A DNA stretch of 64,000 nucleotides from AP-15 sp963812675 (GTDB lineage: Bacteria > Pseudomonadota > Alphaproteobacteria > ATCC43930 > CGMCC-115725). The notes under the pieces are model-generated. The model saw nothing but the letters and a program-made list of their open reading frames with translations, made no database searches and was not told where the DNA came from. The number at the start of each line of letters is the position of its first letter. Position 1 is the first letter of the stretch. The stretch spans positions 1-64,000 of the forward strand of contig CAWEWR010000013.1 of assembly GCA_963812675.1 (NCBI GenBank). The letters are read 5' to 3'. This document shows positions 10,105-18,833 of this stretch, piece by piece. Both the position numbers and the translations under genes were made by a program.

Positions 10105-10905
10105 TCAATCCGGAGTGTGGGAGGCCAGAAAGGGCAGCACGGCATTGCCGAATTCGCGTGCGCGGACGTGCACAAGAAAATGCCCGCCCCGCGGAAACAG
10201 TTTGACCTCCGCCGCCGGAATCAGCCGGGCCAATTCTTCCGAAAAGTAGGCTGGCGTGACGATATCGTCCTCGGCGCCGACTACCAGGGTCGGGGTCTTG
10301 ATGCGGCCCAGCTCGTTCGTTCGGTCGAACGCCAACATCGCATCAATCCGGCCCGCGACGATCTCGACCGGCGCGAAGTTCGCCAGGTTCTGAGCCTCCA
10401 ATTGGCGAAGCCGTTCGTTGTTCCGTGCGACCCACCAGCTCGGGTACCAGTAAAGTGTGGCCGATTGCAGATAGGCGCTTGGCCCGAGCCGCAGCAGAAC
10501 CTCTTTTCGGAACGTAAAAAGCCGGCGGAAATAGGCGTCGGCCTTGGTCCAGGTGGCGGACAGCACAACGCTCGCTAACCGGCCGGGGTGGTCGATTGCA
10601 AGGGCCTGGGCGATTGCTCCGCCGGTCGAATGTCCGACGACATGGGCGCGCTTGATCCGCAGCGCATCCATCAGGCTGATAACGTCAGCCGCCATCCGCT
10701 CGACGGTGTAGCCGATCCGGGCCTGATCGCTCTGCCCGATGCCGCGATGATCGAATGTGATGACTTCGAACCGCTTTGCGAAAGCGGCTATTTGGTCCTG
10801 CCAAAAAGATGCGAACCCGCCTAGTCCGGAAACGAACAGGATCGGGAAGCCCATGCCGTGCCGCTCGTAATAAAGTGAGCAGTCGCCGATTGAGATGCGA
10901 GGCAT
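10105..10905 (-). CDS. Alpha/beta-fold hydrolase
   Basis: This 266-residue single-domain alpha/beta hydrolase is of the RutD/3-oxoadipate enol-lactonase type. The nucleophile elbow is GHSTGG, the oxyanion region is VSGLGGFASFW, the acid is in GAEDDIVTP and the catalytic histidine is in PRGGHFL. ATG at 10905 (MPRISIGD) matches the family N-terminus; an in-frame ATG at 10986 would add 27 atypical residues. The gene stands alone, divergent from the Xre regulator. The substrate is unknown; ester, lactone or carbamate hydrolysis are all possible for this family. Confidence 0.85.
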   Translation of the reverse strand: MPRISIGDCSLYYERHGMGFPILFVSGLGGFASFWQDQIAAFAKRFEVITFDHRGIGQSDQARIGYTVERMAADVISLMDALRIKRAHVVGHSTGGAIAQALAIDHPGRLASVVLSATWTKADAYFRRLFTFRKEVLLRLGPSAYLQSATLYWYPSWWVARNNERLRQLEAQNLANFAPVEIVAGRIDAMLAFDRTNELGRIKTPTLVVGAEDDIVTPAYFSEELARLIPAAEVKLFPRGGHFLVHVRAREFGNAVLPFLASHTPD

Positions 10906-11172
10906 CGATTCGCGGTTCACAGCAGATGAGCGTCCGTCGGTATCATCGGCGGGGGTGACTGTCAACGCGAAGGGCATGCGCGGCACGCAGACGTGAACAG
11001 CGTCACCCTATGCTCGCGGCAACAGCCTGCCTAAGTTTTGACACATCGGAACCGTTCACTACATCGACACCGCCCGGTTGAGCAGGAAGGTCCGATTTAT
11101 CGGGAACCGATTTGGCCGAGCCGAGCGCTGTCCCATCACTGTGCGGCTAAGCTGGGAAGCGAGTTGAAGAAA

Positions 11173-11634
11173 ATGAAAGAGCAGGAGCAGCAGACCGGAA
11201 ATCGTCTTCACAGGTCGGGTGACGAGCGAGGCGCCGAAGTCAACCGGCCGCCAATGGCCTCCCCTCCGCGCCGATCTTCAAGCCGGACCCAGGATATCGA
11301 CCGGTATGTCGGAGCCCGCATCCGAGAGCGCCGCATTATGCTCGGCCTGACGCAGCAACAGCTCGCCGATCTTATCGGGGTGACTTATCAGCAGGCGCAC
11401 AAATACGAACGCGGCATCAATCGCGTGTCGGCCGGCCGACTGTTCGAGGTCGCGCAGGTCTTGAGTGTGCCGGTCAACTACTTTTTCGATGGGCTGGACC
11501 AGGAAAACGAGCGCGCAATCAGCCCGCGGGAGAGGATGTGTCTGGAGCTTGCCCGCAACTTTGCTCAGATCCCCAATGAGCGTCACCAGGAAGCGCTGAG
11601 CCAGCTCGCTCGGGTTCTCGCCGCCGAGCACTAG
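11173..11634 (+). CDS. Xre-family helix-turn-helix transcriptional regulator
   Basis: This ~153-residue DNA-binding protein has one HTH_3 domain around residues 40-100: RIRERRIMLGLTQQQLADLI, then GVTYQQAHKYERG and VSAGRLFEVAQVLSVPVNYF. The C-terminal helix region follows the DGLDQE linker. This layout is common in alphaproteobacterial Xre regulators. The ATG at 11173 is preferred; the frame is open from a TTG at 11038, and an internal ATG at 11254 would leave just the HTH core. The regulated genes cannot be deduced. It is convergent with the DUF1328 gene across a hairpin. Confidence 0.85.
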   Translation: MKEQEQQTGNRLHRSGDERGAEVNRPPMASPPRRSSSRTQDIDRYVGARIRERRIMLGLTQQQLADLIGVTYQQAHKYERGINRVSAGRLFEVAQVLSVPVNYFFDGLDQENERAISPRERMCLELARNFAQIPNERHQEALSQLARVLAAEH

Positions 11635-11645
11635 GATAAACCACT

Positions 11646-11674
11646 GGTGAAGGCCCCGACGCGGGACCTTCACC
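11646..11674. terminator. Hairpin between convergent genes
   Basis: GGTGAAGGCCCCG pairs with CGGGACCTTCACC across a 3-base loop, giving a 13-bp stem with one mismatch. It sits between the Xre regulator stop and the DUF1328 stop. No clear T-run follows on either side, so it may act as a bidirectional or weak terminator. Confidence 0.6.
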
Positions 11675-11690
11675 GGCCACCACCGCGATC

Positions 11691-11867
11691 TTAGATAGGA
11701 GGCCGCCGCCGGCCGACCATGCCCATAACCAGGGCGATCAGGAAGACCACTAGGAACACAAAGAACAGTGCTTGCGCGATGCCGGCAGCGGTCGACGCCA
11801 CGCCGCCAAATCCTAAGAAGGCGGCAATGATCGCGATGATGAAAAATACCAGTGCCCAGTAGAGCAT
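11691..11867 (-). CDS. DUF1328 small membrane protein
   Basis: This 58-residue protein is two transmembrane helices joined by a short turn: MLYWALVFFIIAIIAAFLGF, GGVASTAAGIAQ and LFFVFLVVFLIALVMGMVG, ending in basic RRRPP. This is the standard DUF1328 pattern. The start is set by GGAGG lying 5 bases before the ATG at 11867; an upstream ATG at 11879 sits next to that site and would be poorly placed. Family members are widespread inner-membrane proteins of unknown function. Confidence 0.9.
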   Translation of the reverse strand: MLYWALVFFIIAIIAAFLGFGGVASTAAGIAQALFFVFLVVFLIALVMGMVGRRRPPI

Positions 11868-12014
11868 GTCGTCCTCCATTGCGGGCCCGCCGGAGATACG
11901 CGCGGCCTCTGCACCGATAACAGGACGGTTCGCGCGCCGGTTCCAGAAAGATACGGAACAACGCCAAAGCGTCGGGAAGTAATGCTCCGAGCTTTCAGAC
12001 CGCAGCGCGAGAGA

Positions 12015-13979
12015 TCAAACCGGAACGCTGATTTCTGCCCGCCGGCTCGGACGCAAGACCTCGGGTGCGGCCGGTGAATCGATCCACATTTGGAACCACA
12101 GTTCCAGCATCAGGAGTGCCCAGAGCCGAGTGTGGTGCTCACGCGTGAGCGTGCAATGTTCATCGAGCAGGCGGCGGACATAATCCGGGCGGAACAGCCC
12201 GCGGTCCCTCGCGCTCCGCGACAGCAGAACATCGTAGGCGAATTCCTTGAGCTCGCTGCGAAACCAATGATCGACGGGACAGCCGAATCCCATTTTAGGC
12301 CGGTAGAGCAGCTCACGGGGTAGGTAGGGCTCCATCGCCGATTTGAACAGCGACTTGGTCTCGCCGTGCGCGATCTTGATTTCCTCGGGTATCTCCGCCG
12401 CCCACTCCATAAACACGTGGTCGAGAAGCGGTGAGCGAGATTCGAGCCCATGGGCCATGCTCGCGACATCGACCTTCACCATCAGGTCGTCGGGTAGATA
12501 GGTGTGGATGTCGGCCCAGTTGGCACCGGAGACGAGGCTGTCCGCCTCGGCGAAATAGGGCTCGATGAGATCGAGCGCGCTGCCTGCGAGGTGCTCCTCC
12601 ATCGCATCGCCATAGCCGGCAGCTTTGTCGTCGTCGGTAAAATAGACGATCGTGAAGGCATAACGCCGGCTCGGCCGTTGGTCGGGGGCCTCGAGCAACG
12701 CGCGAATCCGAGGAATTTTAAATCGGCGTTGCAGCGTTGCCGGTGCCAGCGCAAGCGACCGCCCTAGGCCGACCCGGCTCCATCGCGGCATGCCGTCGAG
12801 GCGGGAAAGGTGATGCATCGCCTTGTATCGGTTGTAGCCGAGGAAACACTCGTCGCCGCCATCACCGTTGAGCGCCACCGTCACCTTGCTGCGCGCCATC
12901 TCGGAGACGTAATAGGTCGGAATAGCCGAAGGGTCTGCGAAAGGCTCACCGTAATGCCAGATCAGCTGCGGTAGAACGGCAATCGCATCGGGTTCGACGA
13001 CGAGCTCCTCGTGGTCGGTCGCGTAACGCTGCGCCACCATCCGGGCATAGCGAGTCTCGTCGTACTCCTTTGCAGAGAACCCGATCGAAAACGTCTTCAC
13101 CGTCCCGCCCCCGACGCGCGCCATTGTCGCAACGACCGCGGACGAGTTGACGCCGCCGGACAGAAAAGCACCGAGCGGCACATCCGATATCAGCCGCAAC
13201 CGCACTGCCTCTTCGAGCTGTGCGACGAGCTCACGGCGCAGCTCCGCCGCGCGTCGATGCCGCCGCGCGCCATGCGGCCCCGGCAAACGCCAATAGCGCA
13301 CGAGCTCGGGCTCGCCGAGACTGCCATCCGGCAGCGCCTCGATGACGAGGTAGTGAGCGGCTGGCAGCTTACGGATACCGTCGAAAGCGGTCTGCGGGGC
13401 GGCCACATACCCAAAGGTCAGATAACTATCGATCGCTGCCAGATCCGCTTCCCGAGACAAGCCCGGCCAGGCGAGCACAGCCTTTATTTCGGAGCCAAAC
13501 AGGAAGGCCGTTGAAGTGGGAGCGTAATATAACGGCTTTTTCCCGAGCCGATCGCGCGCCAGGATCAGGCGCTGCGATCGCCGGTCCCAAATGGCGAGGG
13601 CGAACATGCCTCGCAGCCGTGAGAAAATTTTGGGTCCCCAGGCCTGCCAGCCATTGACGATGACTTCGGTGTCGCTGCGGCTGCGGAACGGGTAGCCCAG
13701 CGCCTCGAGCTCGTGCCGGATTTCGGCGAAATTGTAGATCTCGCCATTGTAAGTGATCCACGCGCTGCCGTCGGCGCTGACCATCGGTTGATGCCCGGCC
13801 GGCGACAGGTCGATGATGGACAGTCGGGCATGCGCGAGACCGGCCCGGCCATCGGTCCAGACGCCTTCGTCATCCGGCCCGCGATGCCGGAGAGTTGCGA
13901 TCATCCCCCAAAGCCGCGACTCGGCAGCGCCTCGGGGAAGGGTGGAATGGTTTAGGAGAAAGCCGCCGATGCCGCACAT
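12015..13979 (-). CDS. asnB: AsnB-type glutamine-dependent amidotransferase with altered PP-loop
   Basis: This 654-residue protein has the asparagine synthase B layout: an N-terminal glutamine amidotransferase class II domain (Cys2, RHRGPDDEG, YNGEIYN, SRSDTEV) and a C-terminal ATP-pyrophosphatase domain. The PP-loop reads SGGVNSS, with Asn278 where the family has Asp (SGGxDSS); the codon is AAC at 13146-13148. Other synthase blocks (LNGDGGDECFLGYNRY, SMAHGLESRSPLLDH) are intact. In polysaccharide loci such proteins often amidate sugars or other acceptors rather than aspartate. It lies 3 bases after a GT4 gene on the same strand and is probably co-transcribed. Activity is uncertain because of the substitution. 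Confidence 0.88.
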   Translation of the reverse strand: MCGIGGFLLNHSTLPRGAAESRLWGMIATLRHRGPDDEGVWTDGRAGLAHARLSIIDLSPAGHQPMVSADGSAWITYNGEIYNFAEIRHELEALGYPFRSRSDTEVIVNGWQAWGPKIFSRLRGMFALAIWDRRSQRLILARDRLGKKPLYYAPTSTAFLFGSEIKAVLAWPGLSREADLAAIDSYLTFGYVAAPQTAFDGIRKLPAAHYLVIEALPDGSLGEPELVRYWRLPGPHGARRHRRAAELRRELVAQLEEAVRLRLISDVPLGAFLSGGVNSSAVVATMARVGGGTVKTFSIGFSAKEYDETRYARMVAQRYATDHEELVVEPDAIAVLPQLIWHYGEPFADPSAIPTYYVSEMARSKVTVALNGDGGDECFLGYNRYKAMHHLSRLDGMPRWSRVGLGRSLALAPATLQRRFKIPRIRALLEAPDQRPSRRYAFTIVYFTDDDKAAGYGDAMEEHLAGSALDLIEPYFAEADSLVSGANWADIHTYLPDDLMVKVDVASMAHGLESRSPLLDHVFMEWAAEIPEEIKIAHGETKSLFKSAMEPYLPRELLYRPKMGFGCPVDHWFRSELKEFAYDVLLSRSARDRGLFRPDYVRRLLDEHCTLTREHHTRLWALLMLELWFQMWIDSPAAPEVLRPSRRAEISVPV

Positions 13980-13982
13980 TTG

Positions 13983-15203
13983 TTATCGCCTTGCCACGTC
14001 TCTTCGCTGCGCCGGCGGCGCAGTCAAAATTTGGCGGCCGGACGACGCGGCCGAGCGTGGCCGGATGCGCGACGCTACATCCCGAGTGGCGATCTCGGCG
14101 TACAGCGCCTCGTAGCGCCGTACGATGACCCCGAGGTCGTAGTCGCGAACGATACGCTCCCGCGCCTTGCCGCCGCCGGCGCGACGGCCCTCCGCACCGA
14201 TCGCGATCAGCGCCTGCCATGCACCCGCCATGGCCTCCGGATCGCGTCGGGGCACAACGAGCCCGGTGTCGCCGAGCAACCCGCGGGCATCGCCACCGTC
14301 GGTCGCGACGCAGGGTAGCCCGCAAGCCATGGCTTCGCCGAGCACGTTCGGAAATCCCTCGCCCCAAGCCGAGGACAAGGTCGCGATGTCGAGCGCGGCG
14401 TAGACGGCCGGCATGTCGGAACGCTCGCCGAGGAGCCTCGTACGATCTGCCAACCCGAGCCTTGCGATGGCCTTTGCAAGCGCAGGGTTTGTCGGCTCGG
14501 TCCCCGGCCCGACGAGGAGAAAACAGACTTCCGGCCGGCTGGCCGCGACAGCCGCAGCCGCCTCGAGGAAAGTCCCGTGATCCTTCATCGGGTGATACCG
14601 CGCGGGCAGTCCGATCACGATCGCGTCTTCGGGAATGTCGAGTTCCGACCGAAGCCGCTTGCGTGCTTCGGCATTGGGAGAAAACTCGATCGTATCGAAA
14701 CCGTTCGGAACATACTCCCAGCGGCGCGGGCGATAGCCGATTCGCTCATGGAAGCTCAGACCCGCCCGTGAGTTGACGATGACGGCGTCGGGCAGCGCAG
14801 AGCACCAGCTCAAGAGCCGACGCACTCCCGCTGCAGCCGGGGACAACGCCATGTCCGAGCAGCGCAGGTTCCAAAGGAGATGAGGCACGTTAGCCATCCG
14901 CTTCACCAGCAAGCCGAAGAAATCGGCGTGATAAAGCCAGGTTTGCAGGATGTCGGGGCGCAATCCGCGGAGAATGCGCGCCAGTCGGAATAGCCCATAG
15001 GGATCCGGCATGCCGCGCCGCGTCTCGATCGACATGACCTCGACACCGGCTTTGCCGAGAGATCGCCCGAGGGTCCCGGCATCGGTGATGCTGACGACCA
15101 CCGAGCGGAACCGGTCTTGGTCGATGCGCCGGACGAGGCGAGAAAGCATCCGCTCCGCGCCTCCGGTTTCGAGGCCGGTGATCAGGTGGACAATGGTGAC
15201 CAT
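13983..15203 (-). CDS. GT4-family glycosyltransferase
   Basis: This 406-residue GT-B fold enzyme opens with HLITGLETGGAERML and carries WLYHADFFG, YVPNGFDTIEF, the LPARYHPMKDH nucleotide-binding stretch and ERSDMPAVYAALDIATLSS. The GEGFPNVLGEAMACG block holds the retaining GT4 E-X7-E motif. It would move a sugar from a nucleotide donor to a lipid-linked glycan in the cytoplasm. ATG at 15203 (MVTIVHLITG) gives the normal N-terminus. It is followed 3 bases later by the AsnB-like gene, so the two likely form an operon transcribed away from wzm-wzt. Confidence 0.92.
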   Translation of the reverse strand: MVTIVHLITGLETGGAERMLSRLVRRIDQDRFRSVVVSITDAGTLGRSLGKAGVEVMSIETRRGMPDPYGLFRLARILRGLRPDILQTWLYHADFFGLLVKRMANVPHLLWNLRCSDMALSPAAAGVRRLLSWCSALPDAVIVNSRAGLSFHERIGYRPRRWEYVPNGFDTIEFSPNAEARKRLRSELDIPEDAIVIGLPARYHPMKDHGTFLEAAAAVAASRPEVCFLLVGPGTEPTNPALAKAIARLGLADRTRLLGERSDMPAVYAALDIATLSSAWGEGFPNVLGEAMACGLPCVATDGGDARGLLGDTGLVVPRRDPEAMAGAWQALIAIGAEGRRAGGGKARERIVRDYDLGVIVRRYEALYAEIATRDVASRIRPRSAASSGRQILTAPPAQRRDVARR

Positions 15204-15728
15204 AACCGATCCGATGAAGTTCGAGACGAGCGGGTCGGGGGGTAGAACAAGCCGCCCTGGAGGCCCCACCATTCTCGGTTTCCCCGCGTTATTGGATATT
15301 TGACCTGAACACGGAGCACAAGCAGCATCATGCGATGGGCAAAAAAGTCAGCCGCTTACGATTGCCGCGAGGATCGGGGTATGCGGTAGAGCTGCGGCGA
15401 CCAACCGCAGTCGCCTTTGTGGTGGCATCGTCGCGGTCTCGCTGTATCATCGGCGGGGATTGATCGTTGGCGAGTTTCCTCTGCAAGCAGCTCAAACAAA
15501 ACCGAGTGACGTGCTTCCTCGGTGATTTCCGGCTGCGTGATTCGTCGGGGCCGCTGCTTCGAGGCCGACATGTACGCTGATGAGGATCATCTTGAGGAAT
15601 TCCAGCTGCGGCTGCGTGGGTCTGCGTCGCGTTGCCCGGATATGCCGCTCAACGGAACTGCGTGCGCTCGGCGGGTCATTTCGGATTGCCGTCATCCGTC
15701 GCATTCCACGGCCGGGAATTGAGGCGCG
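15204..15728. other. 525-base gene-free region between divergent GT4 and wzm operons
   Basis: I find no convincing coding sequence here; short frames on both strands have no family features. It should hold the promoters for both divergent operons, but no clear -35/-10 pair stands out. A small inverted repeat, CTGCGG with CCGCAG across 7 bases, occurs near 15390-15410. Confidence 0.5.
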
Positions 15729-16577
15729 ATGACATCGACATTGACGGTCTTCCTCGATCTGCGGCGGCATCACCATGCGTTTTTGTTTTTCACCGATCTT
15801 GCCCGCCGTTATCGCTCGCTGATCTGGGAACTGACCAAGCGTGAGATCGCCGAGCGCTATGTCGGTCAAGCCCTCGGTACGGCGTGGGCTATAGGCCATC
15901 CGTTGATCACCATCGGGGTATACATTTTTGTTTTCGCCTACGTGTTCGGAATGCGAATAGGCGGAAGCTCGGAAGCCTCGCTAGACTATACGACCTATTT
16001 GCTCAGTGGGCTGATCCCCTGGCTTACTTTTTCGGATATTCTGAATAGATCGTGCAACAGTGTCACTTCCAACGCCAGCTTGGTGAAGCAGATCCTATTC
16101 CCCGTCGAGATCCTGCCGATCAAGACGGTTACCGCGGCATTGGTCAACCAGCTCGTGGCCACCGTTGGTCTTCTCGTCTATATCGTGGCGGTCCACGGTT
16201 TCATGCGGCCGTTGACCATCATCTTGCCGGGAATTTTCACGATCGAGGTAATCGGAATGATCGGTCTCGCCTATGCGTTGTCTTCGCTGACCGTATATTT
16301 TCGCGACCTCAAGGACATAATTCTGGTTTTCACTGGCATAGCCATGTACATATCCCCAGTTTTATTCAACGAGAGATCAATACCTCAAGCTTTCTATATC
16401 GTTATGTTATTTAATCCGTTTAGCTATATTGCTTGGGTTTATCAAGACGCGGTTTTTTACGGGCGTATCTTGCATCCGTGGGCTTGGCTCGTCTTTACAA
16501 TTCTGAACCTGGCATTTCTGTCACTTGGTTTTCGACTGTTTCGGGTCCTTCGGCCGAGCTTTGGGGACGTTTTGTGA
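15729..16577 (+). CDS. wzm: Polysaccharide ABC exporter, permease subunit (Wzm/KpsM-like)
   Basis: This 282-residue ABC-2 type permease has a cytoplasmic N-terminus ending in LIWELTKREIAERYVGQALG, the conserved amphipathic helix, followed by about six membrane segments. It would form the membrane channel that moves undecaprenyl-linked glycan to the periplasm. Its stop overlaps the GTG start of wzt in a GTGA arrangement, so the two subunits are translationally coupled. The last third (about 16300-16450) is visibly richer in A+T than neighbouring genes, which suggests horizontal origin. Confidence 0.92.
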   Translation: MTSTLTVFLDLRRHHHAFLFFTDLARRYRSLIWELTKREIAERYVGQALGTAWAIGHPLITIGVYIFVFAYVFGMRIGGSSEASLDYTTYLLSGLIPWLTFSDILNRSCNSVTSNASLVKQILFPVEILPIKTVTAALVNQLVATVGLLVYIVAVHGFMRPLTIILPGIFTIEVIGMIGLAYALSSLTVYFRDLKDIILVFTGIAMYISPVLFNERSIPQAFYIVMLFNPFSYIAWVYQDAVFYGRILHPWAWLVFTILNLAFLSLGFRLFRVLRPSFGDVL

Positions 16578-17980
16578 CTCCCGACGCGGTCGACCCGGTA
16601 ATGGTGCGAGCGAGCGGCTTATCGAAGGTATTCGCGATCTATAACAAGCCGCAAGATGTCCTTGCGCGTCTGTTCTCGCGCCGGGTCCGACCCCAGGAAT
16701 TTTGGGCGTTGCGAGAAGTCTCCCTCGAGCTTCGCCGTGGCGAGGTGCTCGGACTGGTCGGTCGGAATGGGGCCGGCAAGAGCACTTTGCTAAAGATCCT
16801 GGCCGGTACGCTGACCCCAAGCAGCGGAAAAATTGAAATCGCCGGCCGGGTCAGCGCCATCCTCGAACTCGGGACCGGGTTTCACCCCGATTTCAGCGGC
16901 CGCGAGAACATCTATTTGGGCGGGCTTTGCCTCGGCATGACGCGAGCCGAGATCGATGGGCGGATCGACGAGATCATCGATTTCAGCGAACTGCGCGACG
17001 TCATCGACCAGCCGTTCAAGACCTACTCGACCGGAATGCAGGCACGCCTCACCTTTAGCACCGTTACCACCGCCGACCCCGATCTTCTCATCGTGGATGA
17101 AGCCCTTTCCGTCGGCGACGCGCGTTTTCAGCTCAAATCATTCGGCAAATTCGAGGAGTTCAGGCGCCGGGGAAAATCGATCATCCTCGTCAGCCACAAC
17201 ATGAACACGATTACCGGATTTTGCGACCGCGCAATTCTACTCGAAAAGGGGACGGTGCTGCTGGATGCAAAACCGGCCACCGTCTCAACATTTTATCACC
17301 GGCTGCTTTTCGGAGAGGCCAGCGAGCTTGCTTTTGCACCCCGAAATGCGCCGCCGCCGATCGGCGGAAATGCCGGCGCTGATCCGACAACCACGGCGCC
17401 AGAGGTTCTCAACACAGACATCTTGGCCGAGGAGATCGATGATTTAAACGATGCCGAAGGCGCGCCGGATCTAAGCGAATACCGCTTCGGGACAAACGCA
17501 GCCGAGATCTACGATTTCGGCATTCTGGATTCGCAAGGCCGCCGCTCGACTTTGCTCGTATCTGGGCAGCCCTGTCGGTGCTTTATGCGTATCATAGCGC
17601 GGCGGCCAGTCGGTAATACATGCGCCGGGTTTGTCGTGCGGTCGATCAAGGGGGTCGACCTCTTCGGCACCGATACCACCCGTATCGACGGTTTTCCCGA
17701 CTTGCCGCTTGCGCATGCGGGTGATGTCGTCGAACTCGCCGCCGACATCACGATGTGGCTGGGACCAGGGGAGTATTTCATGACGTTTGCACTTGCCGAT
17801 CGCAGCGGCCTCAAGCTCGACTGCCGGTTCGACGCCCTCCATTTCACGGTAATCGGCGCGCCGAACATCCACACCACCTCTGTCGTCAATCTGTGCCCTT
17901 CGTTCCGAATGCGGTCGCTGCCGCGTCGCAGCGCGCCAGGCGATCCCGTAGCCGCAGATCACGCGGCCATAGGCGTATGA
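16574..17980 (+). CDS. wzt: Polysaccharide ABC exporter, ATPase subunit with Wzt C-terminal domain
   Basis: This 468-residue protein drives glycan export. The nucleotide-binding domain has GLVGRNGAGKSTLLK (Walker A), the TYSTGMQARLTFS signature, DLLIVDEALSVGD (Walker B) and LVSHNM (switch His). A ~170-residue C-terminal extension from about RFGTNAAEIYDFGIL to NLCPSFRM resembles the Wzt_C beta-sandwich, which in characterised exporters binds the modified end of the finished chain. GTG at 16574 overlaps the wzm stop; ATG at 16601 is an alternative. Methyltransferase genes follow at once, which fits a chain-capping model. Confidence 0.92.
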   Translation: MTPDAVDPVMVRASGLSKVFAIYNKPQDVLARLFSRRVRPQEFWALREVSLELRRGEVLGLVGRNGAGKSTLLKILAGTLTPSSGKIEIAGRVSAILELGTGFHPDFSGRENIYLGGLCLGMTRAEIDGRIDEIIDFSELRDVIDQPFKTYSTGMQARLTFSTVTTADPDLLIVDEALSVGDARFQLKSFGKFEEFRRRGKSIILVSHNMNTITGFCDRAILLEKGTVLLDAKPATVSTFYHRLLFGEASELAFAPRNAPPPIGGNAGADPTTTAPEVLNTDILAEEIDDLNDAEGAPDLSEYRFGTNAAEIYDFGILDSQGRRSTLLVSGQPCRCFMRIIARRPVGNTCAGFVVRSIKGVDLFGTDTTRIDGFPDLPLAHAGDVVELAADITMWLGPGEYFMTFALADRSGLKLDCRFDALHFTVIGAPNIHTTSVVNLCPSFRMRSLPRRSAPGDPVAADHAAIGV

Positions 17981-18813
17981 GGATGACAATGACCGATGCC
18001 GTGTCTGATGCGCCGCGATTTGCTTTTGGCAAAAACTGGGAGAATTTTCTCGACAAGCATTTCACCGAAGAGCGGGTGCGCATTGCCCAAGACCACTTGC
18101 TGCGGTTTCTGACGCTACCGGACCTCACTGGAAAGCGGATGCTCGACATCGGCTGCGGCTCGGGGCTGCATTCGCTCGCCGCGCTGCGCGCCAATGCCAA
18201 GGAAATCGCGAGCTTCGATTACGACGCCAATTCGGTCGCGGCGACGCGCAAATTACACGAGCTGTCCGGCCGCCCAGCGCATTGGCGGGTAGCCCAAGGG
18301 TCGGTGCTGGACAAGGCTTATATGGACAGTCTCGGCACCTTCGACATCGTCTATTCCTGGGGCGTCCTGCACCATACCGGGGACCAGTGGACGGCACTGC
18401 GCCACGCCGCCGATCGCATCGCTAGGGATGGCGTGTTCTACGTGGCGCTCTATACCTCTGATGTTTTTGTCGATCCGCCTGCGGAGTTCTGGCTCGACGT
18501 CAAACGCCGATACAATCGTAGCAGCTGGCTCGGCAAGCGCCGGATCGAAGCTTGGTATATCAGTCGGCAATTTGCGGGCATGTGGCGCAATGGTCAAAAC
18601 CCGTTCGCCTACGCTTGGGCGTACAAGCGCTCGCGCGGCATGTCCTATTATACCGACGTCAAGGACTGGGTCGGCGGCTGGCCGATGGAGTTCTCCTGCG
18701 TCCAGGAAGTGAAGGATTTCGCGCGCGACCAGCTCGCTCTCGAACTGATCAACATCAGCACCGGCGAGGCCAATACGGAATACTTGTTCACGCGCTCGGT
18801 CTCGAACGAATGA
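17977..18813 (+). CDS. Class I SAM-dependent methyltransferase
   Basis: This 278-residue protein has a standard Rossmann methyltransferase core: MLDIGCGSGLHSLAALR (motif I), IASFDYDANSV (acidic loop), and FDIVYSWGVLHHTGD (post-I region). The ATG at 17977 overlaps the wzt stop by 4 bases, so it is coupled to the exporter; ATGs at 17983 and 17989 are alternatives. The C-terminal half (WYISRQFAGMWRNGQNPFAY and onward) has an aromatic-rich segment I cannot assign. By position it may methylate the exported glycan. Confidence 0.85.
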   Translation: MRMTMTDAVSDAPRFAFGKNWENFLDKHFTEERVRIAQDHLLRFLTLPDLTGKRMLDIGCGSGLHSLAALRANAKEIASFDYDANSVAATRKLHELSGRPAHWRVAQGSVLDKAYMDSLGTFDIVYSWGVLHHTGDQWTALRHAADRIARDGVFYVALYTSDVFVDPPAEFWLDVKRRYNRSSWLGKRRIEAWYISRQFAGMWRNGQNPFAYAWAYKRSRGMSYYTDVKDWVGGWPMEFSCVQEVKDFARDQLALELINISTGEANTEYLFTRSVSNE

Positions 18814-18833
18814 GCGGCTGATCGGAGGGGAAA

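Noticed and set aside
11038..11043. TTGACA as a -35 promoter element before the Xre gene
   Set aside because: No acceptable -10 box occurs at 16-18 bases, and the same TTG could merely be an upstream start codon of that frame.
15522..15722. A 66-residue plus-strand frame before wzm
   Set aside because: It has no ribosome-binding site, family features or consistent composition.
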